From: Sphingobacterium deserti
GTDB taxonomy: Bacteria > Bacteroidota > Bacteroidia > Sphingobacteriales > Sphingobacteriaceae
Reading direction: 5' to 3'
Assembly: GCF_000757725.1 (NCBI RefSeq)
Contig: NZ_JJMU01000008.1
Location: forward strand, 43,693-107,692
DNA: 64,000 nt
The notes beneath the pieces were generated by a model, which had not been told where the DNA came from, ran no database searches, and saw nothing but the letters and a program-made list of their open reading frames with translations. This document shows positions 33,449 to 42,048 of this stretch, one piece after another. How positions within the stretch are numbered: position 1 is the stretch's first letter; each line of letters opens with the position of its first letter. The translations under genes and the position numbers were made by a program.

Positions 33449-34138
33449 TTAGTTCAACTCAAACTTATAGCCTACACCTTTTACTGTAGAGACATAGTTT
33501 TCTCCAATTTTTTCGCGCAATTTTCGGATGTGTACGTCGATTGTACGATTGGTTACCACAACGGAATCTTCCCATATCGCTTTCAATATCTGCTCACGAG
33601 TAAAAACTTTATTTGGCTTGGAAGCCAATAGGTAAAGCAGTTCGAATTCCTTTTTCGCCAGCGTTATACGATCAGCATCGCGGTATACCAAAAAGGAATC
33701 ACGATCGATTACCAAATCCATAATTTCCAATTTATCGCTACTGCTAATTTCGGCTTCTGTGGTATTGCGACGCAATATCGCGTTAATACGGCTCATTAAA
33801 GCTCGTGGCTTTATTGGCTTTGCAATGTAATCATCCGCGCCTACGTTAAACCCTGCAATTTCAGAATACTCTTCACTACGTGCCGTTAAGAAAACCATAA
33901 AGGTGTGCTTAAATTCGGGCATTGAACGCATTAATCTGCAGGCTTCGATACCGTCCATTTCTGGCATCATGACATCAAGGATGATTAAATCAGGATTGAC
34001 TTGCTTGGCCATCTCTATACCTTCTTTGCCGTTGTGGGCTTGGTAAACTTGATACCCTTCTTTGGTAAGATTATAAGATATTAAATCAACGATATCATGC
34101 TCGTCATCTACCACTAGTATTTTTTGATTGGCGCTCAT
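33449..34138 (-). CDS. OmpR/PhoB-family response regulator
   Basis: A 229-residue regulator. The receiver domain has Asp11/Asp12, phosphorylation site Asp55 in ILDVMMPEMDG, and KPIKPR. The winged-helix domain (about 130-228) has LTLAKKEFELLYLLASKPNKVFTREQIL and VTNRTIDVHIRKLREKIG, giving DNA binding. No histidine kinase gene is adjacent. The sequence resembles the PhoB-like regulators common in Bacteroidota, but assignment to phosphate control is not supported by context: no pst or pho genes are near. Upstream on the same strand are tlpA-like and alaS genes. Confidence 0.9.
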   Translation of the reverse strand: MSANQKILVVDDEHDIVDLISYNLTKEGYQVYQAHNGKEGIEMAKQVNPDLIILDVMMPEMDGIEACRLMRSMPEFKHTFMVFLTARSEEYSEIAGFNVGADDYIAKPIKPRALMSRINAILRRNTTEAEISSSDKLEIMDLVIDRDSFLVYRDADRITLAKKEFELLYLLASKPNKVFTREQILKAIWEDSVVVTNRTIDVHIRKLREKIGENYVSTVKGVGYKFELN

Positions 34139-34233
34139 TGCTGTTTTTTTGCTAAATTATGTACTAAATGGTAAAATAAAGTTAAAGCAACGTTATCAAA
34201 TTGTTAATACTTAACACTAGTTAAACATAAAAT

Positions 34234-35328
34234 TTAATTTAATGTTTTCTCCAGGAAATGCTGCAGTTCTTTACCGCGTAAATTCTTGGCTATAATCTCC
34301 CCTTTCGGATTAAGAAGATAGGACGTTGGAATCGCCTTAATACGATAATCTGTCACCAAAGGTGATTTCCAAGCCTGTAAATCAGAAACTTGCGTCCATC
34401 CCAAATTATCTTCCTGTATCGCTCGCATCCAGCTGCCCGGATTATTATCTAACGATACCCCAAGCACCGTGAAACCCTTATCTTTAAACGTATTGTATTG
34501 AGTTACAATGTTAGGATTCTCTTGGCGGCATGGGGCACACCACGATGCCCAAAAGTCTACCAACACATATTGACCTTTAAACTCGGACAGCTTTACGGCT
34601 TTATTTGTAGGCGTGAAGGACGTAATTTCTGGTGCGGGTTGACCAACAGCCAGACGTTTCAACTTTTTCGTCTCTTCTTTAAATTGCGTTACATATCTAT
34701 TGTCCGAAAATTTATCCTCGATTTCATCAGCATAGGCCACGATTTCTGCTTCTGCGACTTCCGGATCAAGGGTGCTAATCGCGTAAAAGCCCGCCAGATT
34801 CTTATGTTCATTCGCAAATGCCACAGCCTGTCGCGTGTACAACGCTAGCTTTGATTTGAATTCCGTTAAATAGTCGAAGCGTAGGCTCTCGATTTCCTCA
34901 GCGGATTTGTTTAGCGTAGCTTTTGCGAACGCCCCCTGCAAAGAGTCTTGCACAAATTCTTTCCGCCTTTTAAATGGCGCAAAATCTTTCAGTGCTTCCG
35001 TGAGTTCAGATCCCTCTACCTGATAGTCCTCTGGTTGATGCATATCCGCGGTAAAAGTTAACTTCTCCCCTGGTGTTAATATAATAGGGTATTTGTTGTT
35101 TCCCACAGCCAACGATAGTAGTCGAGGCTGCGTAGCTTCTCTTTCAAAAGCAAACTTGTTACCATCAGCTAAAAATACCGAATCTAATTTCCGGTCACCT
35201 TCATAAAAGGCAATTACTTTTACGTTACCAGGGTTATCAATATGTCCAGAGACATGGATAACTTCTTTATTTGAGCATCCCCAGAGTGTCGCTATCCCGA
35301 TTAACCATGCACCTAAAATTCCTTTCAT
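34234..35328 (-). CDS. TlpA/ResA-like thioredoxin lipoprotein with DUF4369
   Basis: A 364-residue lipoprotein with lipobox IATLWGC (Cys18). Residues about 24-115 form the DUF4369 beta domain (VSGHIDNPGNVKVIAFYEGDRKLD). A helical middle follows. The C-terminal thioredoxin domain (about 225-364) has FWASWCAPCRQENP (active cysteines near 261 and 264) and the cis-Pro strand IPTSYLLNPKGEI. Such proteins reduce or isomerise disulfides outside the cytoplasm. It lies eight bases after alaS on the same strand and probably relies on the alaS promoter. Confidence 0.9.
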   Translation of the reverse strand: MKGILGAWLIGIATLWGCSNKEVIHVSGHIDNPGNVKVIAFYEGDRKLDSVFLADGNKFAFEREATQPRLLSLAVGNNKYPIILTPGEKLTFTADMHQPEDYQVEGSELTEALKDFAPFKRRKEFVQDSLQGAFAKATLNKSAEEIESLRFDYLTEFKSKLALYTRQAVAFANEHKNLAGFYAISTLDPEVAEAEIVAYADEIEDKFSDNRYVTQFKEETKKLKRLAVGQPAPEITSFTPTNKAVKLSEFKGQYVLVDFWASWCAPCRQENPNIVTQYNTFKDKGFTVLGVSLDNNPGSWMRAIQEDNLGWTQVSDLQAWKSPLVTDYRIKAIPTSYLLNPKGEIIAKNLRGKELQHFLEKTLN

Positions 35329-35336
35329 CGTTTCTT

Positions 35337-37949
35337 CTATTTTACAAAGTCTTTTGCCCGTGCTATTGCTGTGGCTAAACCGCTGCTCAATTTTCCACCG
35401 GCAGTCGCAAAAAACGGCTGTCCACCACCGCCCCCTTGAATATCTTTCGCTAGATCTTTCACAATATTACCTGCGTTCCAGCCTCGCTCCTTCGCCAATT
35501 CATCCGATATAGCTACGGTCAGGTTGGGCTTACCATCGAAGTCGGCACCTAACACGAGGAACAAGTTTTCCATCTGTCCCTTCAACGCGTACGCCAATGT
35601 TTTCACCGCATCCGCATTGGGCAAATCTACCTGAACAGCTAAAAAGTTCACCGTTCCAATAGTTTCAAACTTAGCTTCCAGCTCTTTTTTCAAAGCTAAA
35701 GAGCGCTCGCGGATGCTATTTTCTATCTCCTTGCGCAGCCCACTGTTTTCCTCAATCACTTTGCCCATTGCCGATACAAAATCCTTTGGGTTGTTTAGCA
35801 ACTCGCGCATCTTACTAACCAGTTCAAATTGTTCGCGAATCACGGCGTAAGCATGGGTGCCGGTGATGGCTTCAATACGGCGCACACCAGCTGCTACCGC
35901 CGATTCCGATGTAATCTTGAAAAAGCCAATTTGTCCGGTAGCAGGAACGTGTGTACCACCGCAAAGCTCTTTAGAAAAGCCGTTTTCAAATGTTATCACC
36001 CTTACATAATCGCCGTATTTTTCACCGAACAGTGCCGTTACGCCGGCATCAAGAGCTTCTTGGAATGGCACCATCCGCTCTTCTCGCAAAGGTATGTTCC
36101 GACGTATCTTGGCATTCACAATATCCTCCACTTGCTTAATCTCTTCGGCTGTAATCTTGGCAAAGTGCGAAACGTCGAAACGTAAAAGATCAGCGTTAAC
36201 CAATGAACCTTTTTGGTTGACATGATCTCCCAACACCTCCTTCAACGCAGCATGGAGCAAGTGCGTCGCCGAATGATTGCTTTCCGTATCAACACGCTTG
36301 TCTTTATCTACGGTGGCTTTGAAATCGCCTTCCAAAACAGAAGGAAGTTCATTCACCAAATGAACAATAAGCCCGTTTTCCTTTTTCGTATCTTGAATGA
36401 TGACTTTATCGTTCGATTCAGAAAGTAAAATCCCGGTGTCTCCCACTTGCCCACCACCTTCAGGATAGAACGGCGTTACGGATAAAACAAGTTGGTATTG
36501 GTCTTTGCCTTTCGCTGTAACCTTACGATATTTCAGCACTTGGGTAGTCGCTTCCAAGGTATCGTAGCCTACAAACATACTTTCTTCGTCTTCCTGCACC
36601 GAAACCCAATCCCCGGTATCAATTGTGGTAGCTGCGCGGGAGCGATCTTTTTGTTGCTGAAGCGCCTTTTGAAAGCCATCCATATCAACATGGAGTCCTT
36701 TCTCGCGAGCCAGTAAATCTGTTAAATCTATTGGAAACCCAAAAGTATCGAAAAGCTCAAAAGCAAAATCGCCATCTACCGCTGTATGGTCAACAGCATA
36801 GTTTTCAAAACGCTGTATGCCCGTGGTGAGGGTTCTCAAGAAAGACACCTCCTCCTCCAATACCACTTTTTGTACAAAACCTTGCTGTTGTATCAATTCA
36901 TCAAAAACGCCTTCAAATTGTTTTGCTAACAAAGGAACAAGTTCGTTAAGGAAGGGCGCTTTAAAGCCTAAGAATGTATAAGCATAGCGCACTGCCCGAC
37001 GCAAGATTCGGCGGATAACGTAACCTGCTTTATTGTTGGAAGGTAATTGACCATCTGCTATCGCAAAGCTTACTGCACGGATATGATCCGAGAGTACACG
37101 CATTGCAATATCCGTTTTTTCATCGGCACCATATTGAATAGCGGAACGTTCGGCGATATATTGAATGATAGGTTGAAATACATCTGTATCGTAGTTGGAC
37201 GTCTTACCTTGAATGGCACGTACCAGGCGTTCAAATCCCATACCGGTATCGATGTGCCTTGCTGGTAAGGGTTCTAACGAACCATTTTTCAGGCGGTTGA
37301 ATTGCATAAACACCAAATTCCAGATTTCAATCACCTGCGGATGGTCTGCATTCACCAAATCCTGACCGCGCTCCTGCTGGCGTTCAGCATCGTTGCGCAT
37401 GTCAAAATGTATTTCCGAGCAAGGTCCACAGGGGCCTGTTTCACCCATTTCCCAGAAATTATCTTTCTTATTGCCCAACAGAATACGATCTTCCGGGATC
37501 AACGCCTTCCAAAAGTCGAATGCTTCATCGTCACGCCCTAAGCCCTCCTTTTCGTCACCTTCGAAGATCGTCACATATAGACGGTCTTTGTCTAGTTGGT
37601 AAACATCAGTGAGTAGTTCCCAAGCCCAACTGATCGCTTCCTTTTTAAAGTAATCTCCGAATGACCAGTTGCCTAACATTTCAAATAAAGTATGGTGATA
37701 GGTATCAATACCTACCTCCTCTAAATCGTTATGCTTGCCAGACACGCGCAAACAGCGTTGTGTGTCAGCCACACGTGTATATTTGGCCTGCGCCTCACCT
37801 AAAAAATACTCCTTAAACTGGTTCATCCCCGCATTGGTAAACATCAAAGTCGGATCATTTTTTACAACGACGGGTGCCGAAGGAACAATTTGATGGGATT
37901 TACTTTTGAAAAAACTTAAATAAGCTTCACGTATCTCTTTACTGGTCAT
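35337..37949 (-). CDS. alaS: Alanyl-tRNA synthetase
   Basis: An 870-residue class II synthetase charging tRNA-Ala. The catalytic domain begins at TSKEIREAYLSFFKSKSHQI and includes FTNAGMNQFKEYFLG and GDYFKKEAISWAWELLT. The editing domain carries the metal ligands HSATHLLH (about 557) and CGGTH (about 662). The C-terminal part ends with the DHHA1 glycine motif GGGGGQPFFATAGG. A -7-like box TAACTTCG lies on the minus strand at 37975-37982. It is followed by the thioredoxin lipoprotein gene after eight bases. Confidence 0.98.
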   Translation of the reverse strand: MTSKEIREAYLSFFKSKSHQIVPSAPVVVKNDPTLMFTNAGMNQFKEYFLGEAQAKYTRVADTQRCLRVSGKHNDLEEVGIDTYHHTLFEMLGNWSFGDYFKKEAISWAWELLTDVYQLDKDRLYVTIFEGDEKEGLGRDDEAFDFWKALIPEDRILLGNKKDNFWEMGETGPCGPCSEIHFDMRNDAERQQERGQDLVNADHPQVIEIWNLVFMQFNRLKNGSLEPLPARHIDTGMGFERLVRAIQGKTSNYDTDVFQPIIQYIAERSAIQYGADEKTDIAMRVLSDHIRAVSFAIADGQLPSNNKAGYVIRRILRRAVRYAYTFLGFKAPFLNELVPLLAKQFEGVFDELIQQQGFVQKVVLEEEVSFLRTLTTGIQRFENYAVDHTAVDGDFAFELFDTFGFPIDLTDLLAREKGLHVDMDGFQKALQQQKDRSRAATTIDTGDWVSVQEDEESMFVGYDTLEATTQVLKYRKVTAKGKDQYQLVLSVTPFYPEGGGQVGDTGILLSESNDKVIIQDTKKENGLIVHLVNELPSVLEGDFKATVDKDKRVDTESNHSATHLLHAALKEVLGDHVNQKGSLVNADLLRFDVSHFAKITAEEIKQVEDIVNAKIRRNIPLREERMVPFQEALDAGVTALFGEKYGDYVRVITFENGFSKELCGGTHVPATGQIGFFKITSESAVAAGVRRIEAITGTHAYAVIREQFELVSKMRELLNNPKDFVSAMGKVIEENSGLRKEIENSIRERSLALKKELEAKFETIGTVNFLAVQVDLPNADAVKTLAYALKGQMENLFLVLGADFDGKPNLTVAISDELAKERGWNAGNIVKDLAKDIQGGGGGQPFFATAGGKLSSGLATAIARAKDFVK

Positions 37950-37974
37950 GGACTACTAAACTTTTTTTATTGTG

Positions 37975-37982
37975 CGAAGTTA
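37975..37982 (-). promoter_or_regulatory. -7-like box of alaS
   Basis: TAACTTCG followed by CA on the minus strand, one base off TAnnTTTG, 25 bases before the start codon at 37949. Confidence 0.4.
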
Positions 37983-38116
37983 ATTAAAAATGATTGGTCT
38001 TCCAATGCACATTCTTCGGAAGCATGTATTGCGTGCTAATCTGACAGTTTGCAGGTCTAGCCTGAATTTATTTTAACATATTTTACGTACATTTATACAG
38101 TAACCCACATATTTTT

Positions 38117-38968
38117 ATGAAGAAACTCCTTGTACCTACTGATTTTTCAGACAACGCATTTTTAGCCGCGCAGTATGCAGCTGAGCTCTGCAAGAAACAG
38201 AAATACAGCCTGCACCTGATTCATTTTTATACTGCTACGTCATCCGCATTTGATGATCTTGAACAACCTATAGACACGGAGGAATCTGACTTATTGAAGG
38301 CCGATATAACTATAAAAGAATGGGCCGATCGACTAAAAGCGCGTTATCCAGAGCTGTTGATATCTTTTCACAATGAACGTGGTCTTTTGGATGAAGGATT
38401 GCAGAAAGAAGCCGCTCGTGAAGGTTATGCCGCAATTGTTATGGGAACCACCGGTGTTACGGCAGACAAGAATATCTTTTGGGGAAGCAATACCGCTTTA
38501 ATAACGGCAAAATCGCCTATTCCTGTTATTGCGGTGCCCAATAAAGTAATTAGCCCACAGATGAACAAAGTTGGTTTATTAACGAATTTTAATCAGGAAG
38601 AGCTACTTACCTTGCATGAGTTTTTACATATTTTTAAAGACAACATCGACCTCAGTCTGATCCACGTCTTTAAAGAATCGGATTCTGAAACATCAGTTAA
38701 CGCTAGGCTGGATTCTTGGCAATTCAATATCCAGGAGTTTTCAGCCGTTCAGCATATCGAAAAGCTTATTGCGCCAGTTGTGAAAGATGATAAAGACCTT
38801 GATACTATCCCTGAAGTAGTCGCCCAGTTAATCGAAGAAAATAACCTTGATATTATCTTGGTGTCAAAAAGTAGGAAGACTTTCTTCGAGCGGCTTTTCA
38901 CATCATCCGTTTCAAAAGCGATCACATTGGCACTACAAAAGCCTGCATTTTTTGGTAAAACTATTTAA
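38117..38968 (+). CDS. Universal stress protein, tandem UspA domains
   Basis: A 283-residue cytosolic protein with two UspA folds (about 1-140 and 150-280). The first starts MKKLLVPTDFSDNAFLAAQYA and has the ATP-binding pattern G-x2-G-x9-G-S (GTTGVTADKNIFWGS). The second half keeps the fold but lacks a clear nucleotide loop (LVSKSRKTFFERLF). Such proteins respond to starvation and oxidative or metabolic stress. A second, similar gene follows by nine bases, and a terminator lies after that, so the two form an operon divergent from alaS. Confidence 0.9.
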   Translation: MKKLLVPTDFSDNAFLAAQYAAELCKKQKYSLHLIHFYTATSSAFDDLEQPIDTEESDLLKADITIKEWADRLKARYPELLISFHNERGLLDEGLQKEAAREGYAAIVMGTTGVTADKNIFWGSNTALITAKSPIPVIAVPNKVISPQMNKVGLLTNFNQEELLTLHEFLHIFKDNIDLSLIHVFKESDSETSVNARLDSWQFNIQEFSAVQHIEKLIAPVVKDDKDLDTIPEVVAQLIEENNLDIILVSKSRKTFFERLFTSSVSKAITLALQKPAFFGKTI

Positions 38969-38977
38969 TTTTCAATC

Positions 38978-39844
38978 ATGAAAAAAATATTAATTCCCGT
39001 AGACTTCTCTGAGTATTCCCAATGTGCTGTAGATTATGCCTGCCAACTTCCGCTGGTACAAAGCGGTGTTCAGGAGCTGGAATTGGTACATGTATTTACT
39101 AACCAGTCAAATCTATATGTAAATAGAGAGTTCCGCACAACTTTACAAGACCCTCAGGTGGAGGTCGCGAAAGTAGAAATGGAAAAATTAAAGGAAGTTA
39201 TACACCTCAGATACCCTAGCGTAAACTATCATGAGCTATTTAGGTCCGGAAACCTCTACGAAGAAATCAGCAAAGTAACAGCCGAATTCGCGTATGATGC
39301 TGTGATGATGGGCACAAAAGGGACATCGGGCTTAGAAGCCTTATTTCTCGGAAGCAACACCTACGACGTGATATTGAACACGAGAACTCCTGTTGTTGGC
39401 GTTCCGAAAGGATCAACCACTTTTAAAAAGGAGCGTATCGGACTGCTGTGCAACTTTAAGCCATCAGAAATCGAAGCTTTACAACAAGCTATCAACCTTT
39501 TTGGAAAGGGTTTTGAATTGATCCTTATCCATGTGAATAAGGATGACCGCGACATTAGACTGATTGATGAGCAATTTAAAAATTGGATCAACGAAATTAT
39601 TCAAATGACAGGTGTAGAGAATATTTCCTACACTGTCAAGTCGCAGGCTTTGTACAACCGCGCCGTAGAAAACATTTCACATGCCATTAGCAATGCGCTT
39701 ATCGATGAGCAAATAGACATTATGCTTGTGACAAAAAGCAGAAAGAGCTTTTTCAGACAAATTATGGGCGAAAATATTGTCCGTAAATTGGCCTATAATA
39801 TGCCAATACCTACGCTGTTTGCACGCGTGCACGCAAAAGCGTAG
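38978..39844 (+). CDS. Universal stress protein, tandem UspA domains (second copy)
   Basis: A 288-residue homologue of the preceding gene. The first domain begins MKKILIPVDFSEYSQCAVDYA and has the ATP loop GTKGTSGLEALFLGS (G-x2-G-x9-G-S). The second domain ends in VTKSRKSFFRQIMGENIVRKLAYNMPIPTLFARV, matching the other copy's SRKTFFERL pattern without a nucleotide loop. The pair probably arose by duplication and shares one promoter and terminator; partial heterodimer formation is conceivable. Confidence 0.9.
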   Translation: MKKILIPVDFSEYSQCAVDYACQLPLVQSGVQELELVHVFTNQSNLYVNREFRTTLQDPQVEVAKVEMEKLKEVIHLRYPSVNYHELFRSGNLYEEISKVTAEFAYDAVMMGTKGTSGLEALFLGSNTYDVILNTRTPVVGVPKGSTTFKKERIGLLCNFKPSEIEALQQAINLFGKGFELILIHVNKDDRDIRLIDEQFKNWINEIIQMTGVENISYTVKSQALYNRAVENISHAISNALIDEQIDIMLVTKSRKSFFRQIMGENIVRKLAYNMPIPTLFARVHAKA

Positions 39845-39873
39845 CAAAATTCTCTCTTAAATTCTCTGTCGGG

Positions 39874-39909
39874 GCTATCCGCAATATTTCTTAGTATGTT
39901 GCGGATAGT
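39874..39909 (+). terminator. Terminator of the universal stress protein operon
   Basis: A 14-position stem with two G-U pairs (39874-39887 with 39896-39909, loop eight) followed by a short U-containing tract, starting 30 bases after the stop. Confidence 0.75.
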
Positions 39910-40117
39910 CTTTCAAAAGAATGATCAACCATTAGCCACGCTAAGGCTTGAATCACTGCAGATCTGGCTGTTCTGTATCAAAATCAACGATCATCGTTAC
40001 TGTCAAAAAGAAACTACAAAATTTGTGACCGATTGATTTATCGAGGTACTCATATTTTTTTGGCAAAACAATTGCATGAGATGAAACATCTATAACACAA
40101 TTAGCATTATTTCTTAT

Positions 40118-41464
40118 ATGGGAAACTTCAACTTTAAAAAAAACGTAGCCTTTCTAGGGTTATCGTTTATGATTGGTGGCCTATCCATGGCACAGGCGCA
40201 AAACACGACCACTATTGAAGGGACGACTCCACTGGGATCGGAAACGCAATACAGAACCTGGTCTATCGGCGTCAATGCAGGTCTATTAAATCAAGGAAAC
40301 ATTTTTGGTTTTAATCAAGATGTATTCACGAAGCTGGAGCATAATGTAGGCTACAGCGCGTACATTAAAAAACAACTGTCTCCATCGTTTGGCATCAAGG
40401 CACAGTACTTAGGCGGTAAAGTGGGTGGAACTAACGAGAGCGCAACCACTGGAGAGATTTCTGCATTTGAAACTTCCGTACCATGGTCTGCCGCCTTATC
40501 GGGTGAGTGGACGATGGCAAACACCAACTGGCGTTTGTTCAACAGCATTATCAAGCCTTATGCTGCAATCGGATTAGGTGCGATGAACTTCGAAACCATG
40601 ACAACGATCGATGGTACAGATTTTACCGCTGACAAGCAAACAAAACTGTATGTACCGGTAGATTTTGGATTTAAGTTCGCGGTAGCGAAAGGAATTAACC
40701 TAGATTTAGGCTACCAATTGAATTGGGCAAACCAAGACTTCGACGGACGACCTGCCGGTCAATATAAAAACGACTTATTCTCGTATGCACATGCGGGTAT
40801 TGAAATCGCTCTTGGTAATGGATCAAAACCTGCACTTAACAACTCTAACCCCGTTGCCACGCTTGTGAATGATTACACAGCGAAGTACGACGATTTAAAG
40901 GCAGAACGTGACGAACTTGTTGCCGCGAACAACGCACTGAAGTCGCAAATGGAAACGTTAAACCAGGAACTACAGGATGATGACGGAGATGGCGTAGCCA
41001 ACAAATACGACAAATGTCCGAATACACCGGCTGGCGTAAAAGTTGACGGAGCGGGATGTCCACTGCCGGAAATGAAAAATGAAACCCGAGTGATCGAGAA
41101 AATTGTCGTTACTGAAGAAGACAGAAAAGTTGTTGATGAAGCCATTAAGAATTTAGAGTTTGACTTGAGCAAATCAACTATTCGTTCGTCCTCATTCCCA
41201 TCGTTAAACCGTGTTGCATCATTGCTTATCGAAAAGAATTTCAGCTTGAAACTAGCCGGACACACCGATAACACCGGGTCGATGCAAATCAATATGCGTT
41301 TATCAAAAGAACGTGCAGAAGCCGTGAAAGCTTATTTGGTTTCTAAAGGCGCAAATGCTTCACGCATCGAAGCCACCGGCTACGGACCAAACCAGCCTAT
41401 TGCAACAAATGCAACAGCAGAAGGCCGGCAAGCAAATAGACGCGTAGAGTTCACGCTGTATTAA
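40118..41464 (+). CDS. OmpA-family outer-membrane protein
   Basis: A 448-residue protein. The signal peptide ends near SMAQAQ. Residues about 40-235 form a beta-barrel (WSIGVNAGLLNQGNIFGF, GINLDLGYQLNWANQ). A short coiled coil (about 248-283) leads to a thrombospondin type-3 calcium-binding linker (DDDGDGVANKYDKCPNTPAGVKVDGAGC). The C-terminal OmpA domain (about 335-448) has the peptidoglycan-binding LAGHTDNTGS and SKERAEAVKAYLVSKG. It anchors the outer membrane to peptidoglycan and is expected to be abundant. A strong terminator follows 12 bases after the stop. Confidence 0.94.
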   Translation: MGNFNFKKNVAFLGLSFMIGGLSMAQAQNTTTIEGTTPLGSETQYRTWSIGVNAGLLNQGNIFGFNQDVFTKLEHNVGYSAYIKKQLSPSFGIKAQYLGGKVGGTNESATTGEISAFETSVPWSAALSGEWTMANTNWRLFNSIIKPYAAIGLGAMNFETMTTIDGTDFTADKQTKLYVPVDFGFKFAVAKGINLDLGYQLNWANQDFDGRPAGQYKNDLFSYAHAGIEIALGNGSKPALNNSNPVATLVNDYTAKYDDLKAERDELVAANNALKSQMETLNQELQDDDGDGVANKYDKCPNTPAGVKVDGAGCPLPEMKNETRVIEKIVVTEEDRKVVDEAIKNLEFDLSKSTIRSSSFPSLNRVASLLIEKNFSLKLAGHTDNTGSMQINMRLSKERAEAVKAYLVSKGANASRIEATGYGPNQPIATNATAEGRQANRRVEFTLY

Positions 41465-41476
41465 TAACTAAAAAAG

Positions 41477-41505
41477 ACTTCTCGCTGCGGCGAGAAGTTT
41501 TTTTA
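41477..41505 (+). terminator. OmpA gene terminator
   Basis: A perfect 9-base-pair stem (41477-41485 with 41490-41498, loop TGCG) followed by eight U. Confidence 0.93.
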
Positions 41506-41760
41506 TTGTAGTGCGTTTTTTATTGTAGTGAGTAGTGCGTAATGCGATAGAAGTTGACGTCCCTGTGAGCCATAGGAACGATAGCGCGACAATCTCCAGT
41601 ATCGGGTACTGAGATTAGATTATAGTAACTAGCACTTAGTATTTATACAGGTGTAGCACGTAAAGTCTGGAGCATCGCCTTATAAATTGTCACTTTTAAT
41701 TTTCGAATTTTAAATCTTAGATGCTGACTTATACCTTCAAATTTTTAACTTTCAACTTTC
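41506..41760. other. Gene-free spacer downstream of ompA with TACGCAN-type heptads
   Basis: No coding region is supported. Read on the minus strand, 41521-41549 gives 7-base units TCGCAT, TACGCAC, TACTCAC, TACAATA, the same family as short tracts at 63608-63640 and 63907-63938. Further right, near 41697-41760, the sequence turns into T-rich, period-7 text that leads into the 76-base repeats. Confidence 0.5.
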
Positions 41761-41966
41761 TATTCGAGCGTAGCGAGCTCATCGAAGATATTTTCAATTA
41801 TCACTTTTGATTTTTGACTTTTGACTTTCAACTCTCGATTCGAGCGTAGCGAGTTCATCGAAGATATTTTCAATTATCACTTTTGATTTTTGACTTTTGA
41901 CTTTCAACTTTCTATTCGAGCATAACGAGCTCATCGAAGATATTTTCAATTATCACTTTTGATTTT
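41761..41966. repeat. 76-base tandem repeat, about 2.7 copies
   Basis: Units start at 41761, 41837 and 41913. Each opens with (T/G)ATTCGAGC, has GAGC-seven bases-G(C/T)TC able to form a small hairpin, then ATCGAAGATATTTTCAATT and T-rich 7-base steps (TTTTGAT, TTTTGAC, TTTCAAC). Units 1 and 2 are nearly identical; the third drifts into simple T-rich heptads. Confidence 0.85.
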
Positions 41967-42048
41967 TTACTTTTTAATTTTTACTTTTTAATTTTTACTT
42001 TTTACTTTTTAATTTTTACTTTTTAATTTTTACTTTTTACTTTTTTAA
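41963..42048. repeat. TTTTTAC/TTTTTAA heptamer tract reaching the acyl-CoA ligase stop
   Basis: About twelve consecutive 7-base units alternate between TTTTTAC and TTTTTAA, with only the first and last unit lengthened by one T. The tract runs into the stop codon of the minus-strand ligase gene at 42045-42047. Confidence 0.85.

Noticed and set aside
33449..34138. phoB of a phosphate regulon.
   Set aside because: The regulator is of the OmpR/PhoB family, but no phoR, pst or phosphatase genes are near, so the symbol is not given.
41521..42044. CRISPR array in the repeat-rich spacer after ompA.
   Set aside because: The units are tandem without unique spacers, and there are no cas genes.
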